Shown here piece by piece: positions 10,278 to 17,915 of a DNA stretch of 36,815 nucleotides. Each line of letters begins with the position of its first letter. Position 1 is the first letter of the stretch. The translations under genes and the position numbers were made by a program. This stretch comes from Streptosporangiaceae bacterium (GTDB taxonomy: Bacteria > Actinomycetota > Actinomycetes > Streptosporangiales > Streptosporangiaceae). The notes under the pieces are model-generated. The model searched no databases. It had not been told where the DNA came from and saw only the letters and a list, made by a program, of their open reading frames with translations. The stretch is from positions 1-36,815 of the forward strand of contig JAICWX010000058.1 of the NCBI GenBank assembly GCA_025934635.1, in the 5' to 3' direction.

Positions 10278-12422
10278 CTACCAGCCGCCCGGCTCGGGGC
10301 GCGGCTTGGCCGAGGTAATGACGTACACCTCGCCGCCGTCGGCGTCGGGCGGCGGGGGAGCGGCGGGCTTGACCGGCGGCGCCTCCAGGGCAGGCGCGCC
10401 CGCGGGCTCCACCGGCTCGGCCGGGTCCTCGCCGTCGCTCCTGCGCTTCCTGGCCGTCTCCGCGGTGACCTTCTCGGCCAGCTTCTGCCAGCGATCCTCC
10501 CACTCGGCGACGTTCCCGTCGCAGGCACGGACGAAGGCGATCGCGACCGGGAGGGTAGGCATCCGCAGGCCGCCCGCGGCCGCCGCCAGCGTCTTCATCT
10601 CGAAGTGCGAGGTCTCGGCCATCTCCGGGTACTCGAGGTCGGCCTTGGCCCGCAGCGCGCGCAGGTCCCGGGCGAACGCCTCCAGGTCGTCCGGCGCGAT
10701 GCTCGCCACCGGCTGGGCGCCGGCCGGCCGCTCCTCCGGTACGGCGGTGTCACGCTGCCTGATCACCGGCCCCGGCGGCTCAGGCGGCGTCCCCGGCCGC
10801 TCGCGTCCGTCCGGAGCCTCGTACCGAGGCCGCTGCCCCTGCTCCCGCAGCGGCGGAGCACCCGGCTCCCGCAGCGGCGGAGTACCCGGCTCCCGCAGCG
10901 GCGGAGTACCTGGTTCCCGCAGCGGCGGTCCACCCGGACCGCCCGGTCCCCCCGGTGCCCCGGACAGCCCGGACGGTCCCGGCGCCCCAGCCACCCCGGG
11001 GGAGCTGTAGGAGGCCGGGCTCCCGATCGGCGGCGCCCCGTGCGCCGGCCCGCTGTAGGACGTCGGGCTGCCGTGCGGCGGTCCTCCGTGCGCCGGTCCT
11101 CCGTGCGGCGGTGCCCCGTGCGCCGGTCCTCCGTGCAGCGGCCCCATAGGCGCCGAGCCTGAAGGCCCTGGCCCTGAATGTGCTGGTCCTGAATGCGCTG
11201 GTCCTGGCTGTGCTGGTCCTGAATGTGCGGGCCCTGGATGTGACGGCCCCGGGGGTACTGGCCCTGGTGACACCGGTCCCGAATGAACCGGTCCCGGGTG
11301 CGCGGGCCCGGCGTGCACTGGTCCGCCGTGCGCCTGCTCTGCCTGCGCTGGTCTTACGCGCGGTTGTTCACCGTGTGCAGGCCCACCCGTGACGGGCCCG
11401 CCTGCGACCGGCCCGCCCATAGCAGTGCCGCCCATAGCAGGGCCGCCCATAGCAGGACCGCCCGCGCCGTTACCCGGTGGCGGCGCGGCTGACGGTCGGC
11501 TCCAGCTGTCGCTGTACTGATCCTGAGGCGGTCGGGCGGGGCTGTGATGACGGCCCGTGGTACCGCCCGGCGCGCTCGGGCCGGACGGCCGGAAAAGGCG
11601 GTCCGCTCCCGGCGGCACGCGCCGCCCGTTCGGCAGCCGGCTGCCTCCGTTGGGCCCGCCGTTCGGTGGTACCCCATGGTTCATCGACCCGTTCGGCCGG
11701 TTCGCGAACCCCTCATTCGGTGCCCCGCCATTCGGCCCGGGCACGTGCGGCGCCCCGCCATTCGGCCCCGGCACGTGCGGCGCCCCGCCATTCGGCCCCG
11801 GCACGTGCGGCGCGGCGGCATTCGGCCCGGGTCCGTGCGGTCCGGCGGCATTCGCTGGGCCGCCGTTCGGCCCCGGTCCATGCGCCCCGCCATCGGGGTA
11901 ACCGCCACCCGGGTAGCCGCCGTTGGGGTACCCGCCTTCCGGATGGCCGCCGTTGGGGTACCCGCCTTCCGGATGGCCGCCGTTGGGGTACCCGCCTTCC
12001 GGATAGCCGCCGTTGGGGTACCCGCCATCTGCGTAGTTGCTGTTCGGATAACCGCCGTTCGGGCCGCCGGGGGAACCGCCGCGCGGTCCCGCCCCCTGCG
12101 GCCCGCCATAGCTTGTACCGCCGTTCGGCGGCATTCCCGGCGAGAACCGGCCGGGCTGACCCGGCTGACCCGGGTAGGACCGTCCGGGCTCGCGGGGCCG
12201 CGGCGAACGGGGCGGCGCCTCGCCAGGGCGGTGCAGCAATTGCCCGTAGCCGTCCTCTTCGAGGTCGGCCGCCAGGCCCGGCCCGGCGGCAGCGTCCTCC
12301 TCGACCGGGGCGGGGTAACCCTCGTCCGAGGGGTAGGGTCTAGAACCGTTGCCACGGCGATCGCGCTCGCGTCTCGGCAGACCGTACGCGTCACGGCCGA
12401 GGCCGGTGTCGCTACGTTCCAC
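10278..12422 (-). CDS. Large Pro/Gly-rich repeat protein with C-terminal HTH-like domain
   Basis: 714 residues. Residues ~1-70 are charged. Residues ~70-560 are low-complexity Pro/Gly with tandem repeats: GGYPNGGYPE-type decads, HVPGPNGGAP decads, GPAHSGP-type runs and PPLREPGT octads. Residues ~580-652 form a helical domain (FARDLRALRAKADLEY, LPVAIAFVRACDGNVAEW, EDRWQKL) that resembles the XRE-like module of actinobacterial regulators. The same domain opens the protein at 14432-15751, and about 30 of 73 positions agree by eye. A short Pro-rich tail ends at GGW. The GTG start at 12422 has an excellent AGGAGGT site 6 bases upstream. No membrane segment or signal is seen. Possible roles are a scaffold or DNA/partner-binding protein linked to the divergent nfeD–SPFH genes; function is not established. 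Confidence 0.78.
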   Translation of the reverse strand: MERSDTGLGRDAYGLPRRERDRRGNGSRPYPSDEGYPAPVEEDAAAGPGLAADLEEDGYGQLLHRPGEAPPRSPRPREPGRSYPGQPGQPGRFSPGMPPNGGTSYGGPQGAGPRGGSPGGPNGGYPNSNYADGGYPNGGYPEGGYPNGGHPEGGYPNGGHPEGGYPNGGYPGGGYPDGGAHGPGPNGGPANAAGPHGPGPNAAAPHVPGPNGGAPHVPGPNGGAPHVPGPNGGAPNEGFANRPNGSMNHGVPPNGGPNGGSRLPNGRRVPPGADRLFRPSGPSAPGGTTGRHHSPARPPQDQYSDSWSRPSAAPPPGNGAGGPAMGGPAMGGTAMGGPVAGGPVTGGPAHGEQPRVRPAQAEQAHGGPVHAGPAHPGPVHSGPVSPGPVPPGPSHPGPAHSGPAQPGPAHSGPAHSGPGPSGSAPMGPLHGGPAHGAPPHGGPAHGGPPHGSPTSYSGPAHGAPPIGSPASYSSPGVAGAPGPSGLSGAPGGPGGPGGPPLREPGTPPLREPGTPPLREPGAPPLREQGQRPRYEAPDGRERPGTPPEPPGPVIRQRDTAVPEERPAGAQPVASIAPDDLEAFARDLRALRAKADLEYPEMAETSHFEMKTLAAAAGGLRMPTLPVAIAFVRACDGNVAEWEDRWQKLAEKVTAETARKRRSDGEDPAEPVEPAGAPALEAPPVKPAAPPPPDADGGEVYVITSAKPRPEPGGW
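10841..10936 (-). repeat. 24-bp in-frame tandem repeat (about 4 units)
   Basis: Four units of 24 bases begin at 10841, 10865, 10889 and 10913 on the + strand. On the coding strand they encode PPLREPGT-type octads near the end of the Pro/Gly-rich region. Confidence 0.8.
11722..11841 (-). repeat. 30-bp in-frame tandem repeat (4 units)
   Basis: Units start at 11722, 11752, 11782 and 11812; the first three are nearly identical and the fourth has drifted. They encode HVPGPNGGAP-type decapeptides in the Pro/Gly-rich protein. Confidence 0.82.
11911..12030 (-). repeat. 30-bp in-frame tandem repeat (4 units)
   Basis: Units start at 11911, 11941, 11971 and 12001. The second and third are identical and all share the core GCCGTTGGGGTACCCGCC. 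They encode GGYPNGG(Y/H)PE decapeptides, so copy-number change would keep the frame. Confidence 0.85.
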
Positions 12423-12544
12423 CAGATACCTCCTGGACCTTGCTGTCCAGCCATAACGCGGGACGCTTGCCCTTACCCCTTGAGTGTAGGTCGATGGAAA
12501 TCCCCTGTATGACCTAGACGGCTAATTGTCACTAATTGCACACA

Positions 12545-12574
12545 ATCAGGCGTATCGCGGGGTATCCGCCTGAT
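12545..12574. promoter_or_regulatory. Dyad in the divergent promoter region upstream of nfeD
   Basis: ATCAGGCG (12545-12552) and CGCCTGAT (12567-12574) form an 8-base dyad with a 14-base spacer. It lies between the start of the Pro/Gly-rich gene (12422) and nfeD (12689). Just upstream is a 10-base-period direct repeat of CTAATTG (about 12529 and 12539). It could be an operator coordinating the two divergent genes; no regulator is identified. Confidence 0.45.
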
Positions 12575-12688
12575 GGCGCCTAGTGTCGAAGGCGCTGTGT
12601 CAATTGAGACGGGCGGCCGGCCGGCCCTGTGGTGCGGACGGTCGCGGGCGGGGTTACAGTCGGAACAGGAGCAATCGGCGGAGCGGCC

Positions 12689-13117
12689 ATGTCCTGGATC
12701 GTGTGGCTCATCTTGGCAGCGGTACTCGGCGTGGCCGAATTGCTCACCACGACGCTGGCCTTTGGCCTCATCGCGGTCGCGGCGGTGGTCGCGGCCGTCA
12801 TCGGGACGTTTCACATCGGCTTGGCGGTCGAGCTCGCCGCGTTCGTCGTCGCGGCCGGAGCCGGCATCGGCTTCATCCGGCCGATAGCGATGCGGCATAT
12901 CAAGCAGCCGCCGCTGCTGCGCACCGGAACCGCGGCCCTCGTCGGTCGCTCGGCGATCGTCCTGGAGGAGGTCTCCGAGCACAGCGGGCGGATTCGCATC
13001 GGCGGCGAGGAATGGTCCTCGCGTCCTTACGACGAGTCGCTGGTGATCCCGGTTGGCGCCAAGGTCGACGTCATGCAGATCGACGGCGCCACCGCCCTCG
13101 TTTACCCTCGGGAGTAG
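12689..13117 (+). CDS. NfeD family membrane protein (stomatin operon partner)
   Basis: A 142-residue short-form NfeD protein. It begins with two to three hydrophobic segments (WIVWLILAAVLGVAEL, FGLIAVAAVVAAVIGTF, LAVELAAFVVAAGAGI) and ends in a soluble OB-fold domain (LVGRSAIVLEEVS, GRIRIGGEEWSSRPYD, GAKVDVMQIDGATALVYP). The EEW region is the conserved NfeD signature. NfeD proteins of this type are membrane partners of SPFH/stomatin proteins and are encoded next to them, as here, with a 2-base gap. I chose the ATG at 12689 because it starts at the first membrane helix; an in-frame extension to 12629 has no support. Confidence 0.92.
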   Translation: MSWIVWLILAAVLGVAELLTTTLAFGLIAVAAVVAAVIGTFHIGLAVELAAFVVAAGAGIGFIRPIAMRHIKQPPLLRTGTAALVGRSAIVLEEVSEHSGRIRIGGEEWSSRPYDESLVIPVGAKVDVMQIDGATALVYPRE

Positions 13118-13119
13118 TC

Positions 13120-14439
13120 ATGTTGATCGCGGAGATAGCCATCGCGGCGGTAGTCGCGTTGCTGGTTGTTATCACTGTGATGCGTTCGATTCGGATCGTG
13201 CCGCAGGCGCGCGCCCGGAACGTCGAACGGCTCGGCCGTTACCGCAAGACGCTCGAGCCGGGGATGAACTTCGTCATTCCCGGGATCGACCGGGTGAAGC
13301 CGATGATCGACCTGCGCGAGCAGGTGGTCTCGTTCAACGGCGCTCCGGTTATCACCGAGGACAACCTGGTCGTGCTCATCGACACGGTGCTGTTCTTCCA
13401 GGTGACGGACCCGCGGGCGGCGGACTACGAGATCGTCAACTACATCCAGGCGATCGAGCAGATCACCGCGACGATGCTGCGCAGCGTGATCGGGTCGATG
13501 GACCTGGAGCAGACGCTGACCTCGCGCGACAAGATCAACGCCTTGCTGCGCGGCGTGCTGGATGACGCGTCCGGCAAGTGGGGCATCCGGGTCACCCGGG
13601 TGGAGATCAAGGCCATCGACCCGCCGAAGTCGGTCAAGGACGCGATGGAGAAGCAGATGCGCGCCGAGCGCGAGAAGCGCGCCGCGATCCTGACCGCCGA
13701 GGGCGTCCGGCAGTCCAAGATCTTGACCGCCGAAGGCGAGAAGCAAAGTGCCATCCTGACCGCCGAGGGTGTCCGGCAGGCCAAGATCCTGACCGCGGAA
13801 GGCGAGGCCCAGGCCATCGAGGCCGTCTTCCAGGCGGTGCACGAGAACGACCCCGATCCCAAGCTGCTCGCGTACCAGTACCTGCAGACCCTGCCGCAGC
13901 TAGCGCAGGGCGCGGGTAACACGTTCTGGGTCATCCCGAGCGAGGTCACGACCGCGCTGCGGTCGGTCGCCAGCGCGTTCGGCGGCGGCGAGACGGCGTC
14001 CGGCCCGGCCGCCGTTCCCGCCCCGAGGACCAGCGCACCCAGGGACAGCGCACCCAGGGACAGCGCCCTCAGTGACAGTGCGCCGAGGGGCGGGGCAGCG
14101 AAGCCGCCGGAGACCTCCCGGCCGGAGCCGCCCGCCATCCCGGTGGGAGATGCGCCCGCTGCGGTACCGGCCGGCAGCGGACCCGCCGCCCTGGAGGCCG
14201 CTCCGGCTGGCCGGCCCGCCGCGACCGCCCCGGCCGCGACCGCCCCGGCCGCGACCGCCCCGGCCGGGGTCGACGCCCTGAGCGCTATGCTGGCCGCCGC
14301 CATCCCCGGGACCAGTTTCGCCGATCCGCTCGGCTCGGCCGGCCCGGCCCCGTCCGAGGCTGAAGTCCCAGGCACACCGCAGGACAACGACCCGCCCTCG
14401 GCCAACGGGGCCGAGACGGGAAGTCAGGGCCTCACTTAA
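13120..14439 (+). CDS. SPFH/Band 7 (stomatin/QmcA-like) membrane protein
   Basis: A 439-residue membrane scaffold of the stomatin/paraslipin type, found in bacterial lipid microdomains. It has an N-terminal membrane anchor (LIAEIAIAAVVALLVVITVM) and an SPFH domain (IVPQARARNVERLGRY, GMNFVIPGIDRV, MIDLREQVVSF, DNLVVLIDTVLFFQV). A coiled-coil/flotillin-like stretch follows, with four 11-residue repeats of the ILTAEGxxQxx type and the C-terminal NTFWVIPSE motif. After residue ~290 comes an Ala/Pro-rich tail with small repeats (SAPRDSAPRDSA, TAPAATAPAATAPA) that is not typical of the family. It is co-transcribed with nfeD. The 3' end overlaps the convergent HTH-anchor gene by 8 bases. Confidence 0.93.
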   Translation: MLIAEIAIAAVVALLVVITVMRSIRIVPQARARNVERLGRYRKTLEPGMNFVIPGIDRVKPMIDLREQVVSFNGAPVITEDNLVVLIDTVLFFQVTDPRAADYEIVNYIQAIEQITATMLRSVIGSMDLEQTLTSRDKINALLRGVLDDASGKWGIRVTRVEIKAIDPPKSVKDAMEKQMRAEREKRAAILTAEGVRQSKILTAEGEKQSAILTAEGVRQAKILTAEGEAQAIEAVFQAVHENDPDPKLLAYQYLQTLPQLAQGAGNTFWVIPSEVTTALRSVASAFGGGETASGPAAVPAPRTSAPRDSAPRDSALSDSAPRGGAAKPPETSRPEPPAIPVGDAPAAVPAGSGPAALEAAPAGRPAATAPAATAPAATAPAGVDALSAMLAAAIPGTSFADPLGSAGPAPSEAEVPGTPQDNDPPSANGAETGSQGLT

Positions 14440-15751
14440 GTATCAGGACGAGCGCGCTGCCGATAAGCGCGGCAATGATGATGACCACCAGGAGCCGGAC
14501 CGGGAAGTACCGGTCCGGCCGGCCGGCGTGGGCCGGCTGACCAGGGGCAGGGGCCCCCTGCGGGCTGGCCGGCTGCGCCGTCCCTGAGCTCACAGCTGTC
14601 CCTGAGCTCGTCGCCGTTCCGGCCATGGCCGGGGACCGGGGCGTGGCCTCGGTGGCCGGGGGAGTGGCCGTTTCCGCAGCGGAGGGCCAGGACGCCCGCG
14701 TGATCGCCGGTTCCTCCGGGCGCGCTGCCGAGGGCGCTCTCAGCTCGGCAGGAACCGAGGCGGCGGGGGAAGGCGCGGTCGGCTTGGACCAGAAGTCGGT
14801 CCGCTCCGGAGCCGTCAGGCCTTCGGTCTGATAGCGCGGTATCCGCTCGGTGAGATCGGGCTCCCGCGCCACGGACGCAGCCTCCGGCAGCGAGGCCAGC
14901 CCGGAATCCGTCCGGGCCGACCAGGACGACGGCTCGTGGTCAGCGGGCGATGACCAGGAAGAAGGCTCGTTGTCGGCCGGGGATGACCACGAGGACGGCT
15001 CGTTGTCGGCGGGCGACGACTGCGGCGGCCCTTGCTGCAGCCAGGAGAAATCCTCCTCGGCCGGGGTACCCCCGCCTGCATCCGCGGTGGTGGTGAAGGC
15101 GGCGTCGAACGGCCCGCGGTTGACCTGCTGGGCGGAGTTGTGGCCGTTGGCCGACGTAACGTGCGGATCGGGGACAGCGTCCCAGCCCGGGCTGGGACCC
15201 CAGCCTGCCCCGCCGGCGGGGGCTTCGTCCGGCTCCGGGGGGTCGTAGCCCGGGCGGGCATCAGCCGCGGCCGGGGTCACGCTGCCAGGATCATCGGCCT
15301 TGCGGCCGGGCTGCTCCGTGCGTCCCTGGTCACCGCGCAGAGCGGCCCGGATCCGGTCCGGGTCGTAGACATCGGGCGGCGCGACGCCAACTCCGGCGCG
15401 AGCACCCGCCACGGCGGCCGCGCTCGCACCGGCGGGCCTGACCGGGAGATCCGGGTCGTCGGGCACCTCGGGGTTGAGGCGCCGCCACCGTTCTTCCCAG
15501 TCCAGGACATCACCTTCGCAGGCACGGACATAGGCGCTGAGGATTGGCAGGCCGGGCAGGGAAGGGCCGTTCTCGGCTTCCTTCAGCACGTCGCTCGGGT
15601 AATGCGCCCGGGCTGACAATTCGTCGTACCCGATCACGGCGGAATCGCGCAGCGCACGCAGGTCGGCAAGGAACCGTGCCTGATCGTCGCCGGATCCGGC
15701 CGACCACGTTCCCCGGATTTGCAACTGGGCACCTTCCCGTTGGATACGCAT
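14432..15751 (-). CDS. HTH-like-domain protein with C-terminal membrane anchor
   Basis: About 439 residues. Residues ~23-95 form a helical domain (FLADLRALRDSAVIGYDEL, LPILSAYVRACEGDVLDW, EERWRRL) homologous by eye to the C-terminal domain of the 10278-12422 protein and similar to XRE-like modules. A long disordered middle includes three 11-residue SSPADNEPSSW-type repeats (14930-15010). The protein ends in a basic, then hydrophobic segment (FPVRLLVVIIIAALIGSALV) with only a few residues after it, so it is a tail-anchored protein with its HTH-like end in the cytoplasm. The start is uncertain: the ATG at 15751 is chosen for the natural N-terminus, but GTG 15763 and ATG 15784 are possible, and a -10-like TACCCT lies at 15803-15808. 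Its function is unknown, and a link to the convergent SPFH gene is inferred from position only. Confidence 0.78.
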   Translation of the reverse strand: MRIQREGAQLQIRGTWSAGSGDDQARFLADLRALRDSAVIGYDELSARAHYPSDVLKEAENGPSLPGLPILSAYVRACEGDVLDWEERWRRLNPEVPDDPDLPVRPAGASAAAVAGARAGVGVAPPDVYDPDRIRAALRGDQGRTEQPGRKADDPGSVTPAAADARPGYDPPEPDEAPAGGAGWGPSPGWDAVPDPHVTSANGHNSAQQVNRGPFDAAFTTTADAGGGTPAEEDFSWLQQGPPQSSPADNEPSSWSSPADNEPSSWSSPADHEPSSWSARTDSGLASLPEAASVAREPDLTERIPRYQTEGLTAPERTDFWSKPTAPSPAASVPAELRAPSAARPEEPAITRASWPSAAETATPPATEATPRSPAMAGTATSSGTAVSSGTAQPASPQGAPAPGQPAHAGRPDRYFPVRLLVVIIIAALIGSALVLILK

Positions 15752-16158
15752 GGGCTCAGGCACCCACCCGCGCCCGCACCTCATCACCTGGGATTATCGG
15801 GCAGGGTACCGCGCCAGCCGCCACTGTGTCGCTGATACCGCGCATTTCCTATTAAGTGTCTCTCACCAGGCGCGCAAGCGTGCCGAAATCGCGCATCCGG
15901 ACCCGGCTGAACCCGGTAATGTACCCCTCTGGCGCCTGGCCCAGGCCACGCTCGGGTGGTTGGCCGCCTCAGCGTCCCCACCGTTCCCGTCCACCCTATC
16001 CTGCCACTTACGCACCAGCCCGGACGGTGTTTCCCGGTTGATCCCGGACGGACCGATACGCAGCCCGCCCCGGTAGCCCGGATCCCGGTTCTCAGCCGCC
16101 ACACCCGCCCCACTGCTCACACCCTCACCGGCCCGGCCTCTACCCCGCTCCCGCCAAA

Positions 16159-16214
16159 CGACATGGATGGAGCATCAATGTCGTCAGCGCGACATCGATG
16201 GAGCATCAATGTCG
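16159..16214. repeat. Pair of 25-bp imperfect palindromes, 31-bp period (locus 1)
   Basis: Copy one is 16159-16183 and copy two is 16190-16214, separated by 6 bases. Each is an 11-base left arm CGACATCGATG, a GAG loop and an 11-base right arm CATCAATGTCG. Arm position 7 is unpaired; copy one has G there in place of C. The same pair with the same 31-base period recurs at 33562-33617. Such geometry suits two dimers bound on one face of the helix, or two RNA hairpins. Confidence 0.85.
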
Positions 16215-16264
16215 CTGCCAGGAGCCGGAACCTCGCTGCCAGGAGCCGGAACGTCGTCCGCCAG

Positions 16265-16408
16265 AAGCCGGGGCAGCCGGAAGCCGGGGCAGCCGGAAGC
16301 CGGGGCAGCCGGAAGCCGGGGCAGCCGGAAGCCGGGGCAGCCGGAAGCCGGGGCAGCCGGAAAGCCGGGCAGCCGGAAAGCCGGGCAGCCGGAAAGCCGG
16401 GCAGCCGG
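16265..16408. repeat. 16-bp tandem array, nine units
   Basis: Six exact copies of AAGCCGGGGCAGCCGG (16265-16360) are followed by three copies of AAAGCCGGGCAGCCGG (16361-16408), all in a strict 16-base register. The unit is not a multiple of 3, so it is not a protein repeat in one frame. It lies 3' of menA. A 21-base duplication (16211-16231 and 16232-16252) precedes it. The array is a likely variable-number locus. Confidence 0.9.
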
Positions 16409-16455
16409 GCAGCCGGAAAGCCGCAAGCCGCGTAAGAACACGCCGGGTTCGGGAC

Positions 16456-17328
16456 TCAGAACCGGATAGCCAGGCCGATCGTGAACACGATGCCGAACGC
16501 CAGTTGCAGCCGCCCGGTCTGGCCGAGCGCCTTGATCAGGGCGGGACCCGACGCGCCCGCGCGAACCGCCCGGACCGGCGGCCGGGCCAGCGGCAGCGCC
16601 AGCGCGGTGATGAGGGTGAGCGGGCGATAGAACGCGAGCAGCGCCGCGACCCCGAACGGCACGAGCAGGGTCAGCACGTACGCCAGGCGGCTGCGCGCGT
16701 CGCCGAGCATGACCGCGAGCGTGCGCTTGCCCGCCACCGTGTCGGTGCGGATGTCGCGCAGGTTGTTGACCATGAGCAGCGCGCAGGCCAGCAGCCCGGC
16801 CGGCACCGAGGCGGCCAGTCCCAGCCAGCTGAGCGTCTTCATCTGCACGAACGCGGTGCCGGCCACAGCCACCACCCCGAAGCACAAGAACACGAAGACC
16901 TCGCCCAGGCCGTTGTACCCGTAGGGGCGAGGGCCGCCGGTATAGAACCAGGCCGCCGCGATGCACGCCGCGCCTACGGCTAGCAGCCACCAGGACGTCA
17001 CCGCGGCCAGCGCCAGCCCGGCCACCCCCGCCACGAAGAAGAAGGCCAAGGCCGCGAGCAGGACGTGCCGAGGCGGTGCGAGCCCGGCCGCGACCAGCCG
17101 GACCGGCCCGACCCGGCGCTCGTCCGAGCCGCGCACGCCGTCGCTGTAGTCATTGGCGTAGTTGACGCCGACCTGCAGCGCCAGCGCCACCACCAGTGCC
17201 AGCAGCGCCCGCCACCAGGAGAACCGGTCGTACCCGAGGGCCACGCCCGAGCCGATCAGCACCGGCATCACGGCCGCCGGCAGCGTTCTGGGCCGCGTCC
17301 CCGCCAGCCATTCCCGAGCTTCAGCCAC
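16456..17328 (-). CDS. menA: 1,4-dihydroxy-2-naphthoate polyprenyltransferase
   Basis: Integral membrane UbiA-family enzyme that attaches the polyprenyl chain to 1,4-dihydroxy-2-naphthoate in menaquinone synthesis. The 290-residue protein starts with the MenA-type RPRTLPAAVMPVLIG. It has the first Asp-rich motif NYANDYSDGVRGSDERR and the second NNLRDIRTDTVAGKRTLAV, with about eight hydrophobic helices between and after them. The length is normal. The GTG start at 17328 fits the conserved N-terminus. It lies downstream of the GNAT and ilvD genes on the same strand with a 14-base gap to GNAT, so it may be read from the same message, though other men genes are not nearby. Confidence 0.94.
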   Translation of the reverse strand: MAEAREWLAGTRPRTLPAAVMPVLIGSGVALGYDRFSWWRALLALVVALALQVGVNYANDYSDGVRGSDERRVGPVRLVAAGLAPPRHVLLAALAFFFVAGVAGLALAAVTSWWLLAVGAACIAAAWFYTGGPRPYGYNGLGEVFVFLCFGVVAVAGTAFVQMKTLSWLGLAASVPAGLLACALLMVNNLRDIRTDTVAGKRTLAVMLGDARSRLAYVLTLLVPFGVAALLAFYRPLTLITALALPLARPPVRAVRAGASGPALIKALGQTGRLQLAFGIVFTIGLAIRF

Positions 17329-17342
17329 GCACAGATCCTAGG

Positions 17343-17915
17343 TCAACCGCTGATAGCCGTATGCAGCCGGACGACCGGCACGCTCGTACCCACGTCGAGC
17401 TCGCCCCGGGCACCGTCAAGAGCCCAGCCGGCCGACTCGAGGAAGCCAGTCAGCGCCGTGTCCGCCTCCAGGGCCCAGATCGAAATGGTGTGGAAGCCAT
17501 CCTCGGTGAGCGTGTCCGCCACCGCTTGCACGAGCCGGCTGCCGTGCCCGCAGCCCACCCGTTCGGGGGAAATGCGCAGCTCGTATACCTCGCCGTCGGT
17601 GCCCGGCCAGCGGTCTTTATCGGTGGCGGGGCCGACCGAGGCGAACCCGGCGACCTCCCGCTCCGGGGCCCCGGTGACGGCCGCCAGCACGCGGTGCCTG
17701 CTCGTCGGCGGGTTGGTAATCGCCTCCCGCCAGCGGTCCCGCCACGCGCCCTCGGCCTCGTCGCCGGTCAGCTGGGTCAGCAGCGTCTCCGGTACGATCC
17801 CGGCGAAGCTGCGGCGCCACGCGGCGACCTGGATCCGGGCCAGGGCGCCCGCGTCACCGGCGCGGGCTGGGCGCACGAAGCCCGCGGCTACCTCGGGCGG
17901 CGAAGCCGGGCTCAT
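17343..17915 (-). CDS. GNAT family N-acetyltransferase
   Basis: A 190-residue acetyl-CoA-dependent acyltransferase of unknown substrate. The GNAT fold is seen in order: [21 protein letters not shown] (beta1-alpha1, pieces [13 protein letters not shown] and ARIQVAAW), [11 protein letters not shown] (beta4), [21 protein letters not shown] with the acetyl-CoA loop ERVGCGHGS, and the late motif [12 protein letters not shown]. Its ATG overlaps the ilvD stop by 4 bases (ATGA), so the two are translationally coupled. The pairing does not by itself point to a role in branched-chain amino acid synthesis. Confidence 0.9.
   Translation of the reverse strand: MSPASPPEVAAGFVRPARAGDAGALARIQVAAWRRSFAGIVPETLLTQLTGDEAEGAWRDRWREAITNPPTSRHRVLAAVTGAPEREVAGFASVGPATDKDRWPGTDGEVYELRISPERVGCGHGSRLVQAVADTLTEDGFHTISIWALEADTALTGFLESAGWALDGARGELDVGTSVPVVRLHTAISG

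Larger units (their letters stand above)
15752..16455. other. Gene-poor spacer with repeats
   Basis: About 700 bases between the tail-anchored HTH-like gene and menA. No open frame here has convincing codon bias or a ribosome site. The left half would hold the promoter of the reverse-strand gene at 15751. The right half holds the palindrome pair (16159-16214), a 21-base duplication (16211-16252) and a 16-base tandem array (16265-16408). Confidence 0.7.

Noticed and set aside
12583..13119. Upstream extension of the SPFH frame over nfeD
   Set aside because: That frame over nfeD gives an Arg/His-rich shadow product, while nfeD itself is a clear family member; the SPFH start at 13120 matches the membrane anchor.
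16159..16408. CRISPR-like array
   Set aside because: Only two 25-base units with a 6-base gap, followed by an uninterrupted 16-base tandem; there are no unique spacers of typical length and no cas genes.
16198..16983. Long forward open frame across the 16-bp array and menA
   Set aside because: It is antisense to menA with an Arg/Gln-rich product typical of a shadow frame, and the 16-base repeat unit shifts frame each copy.
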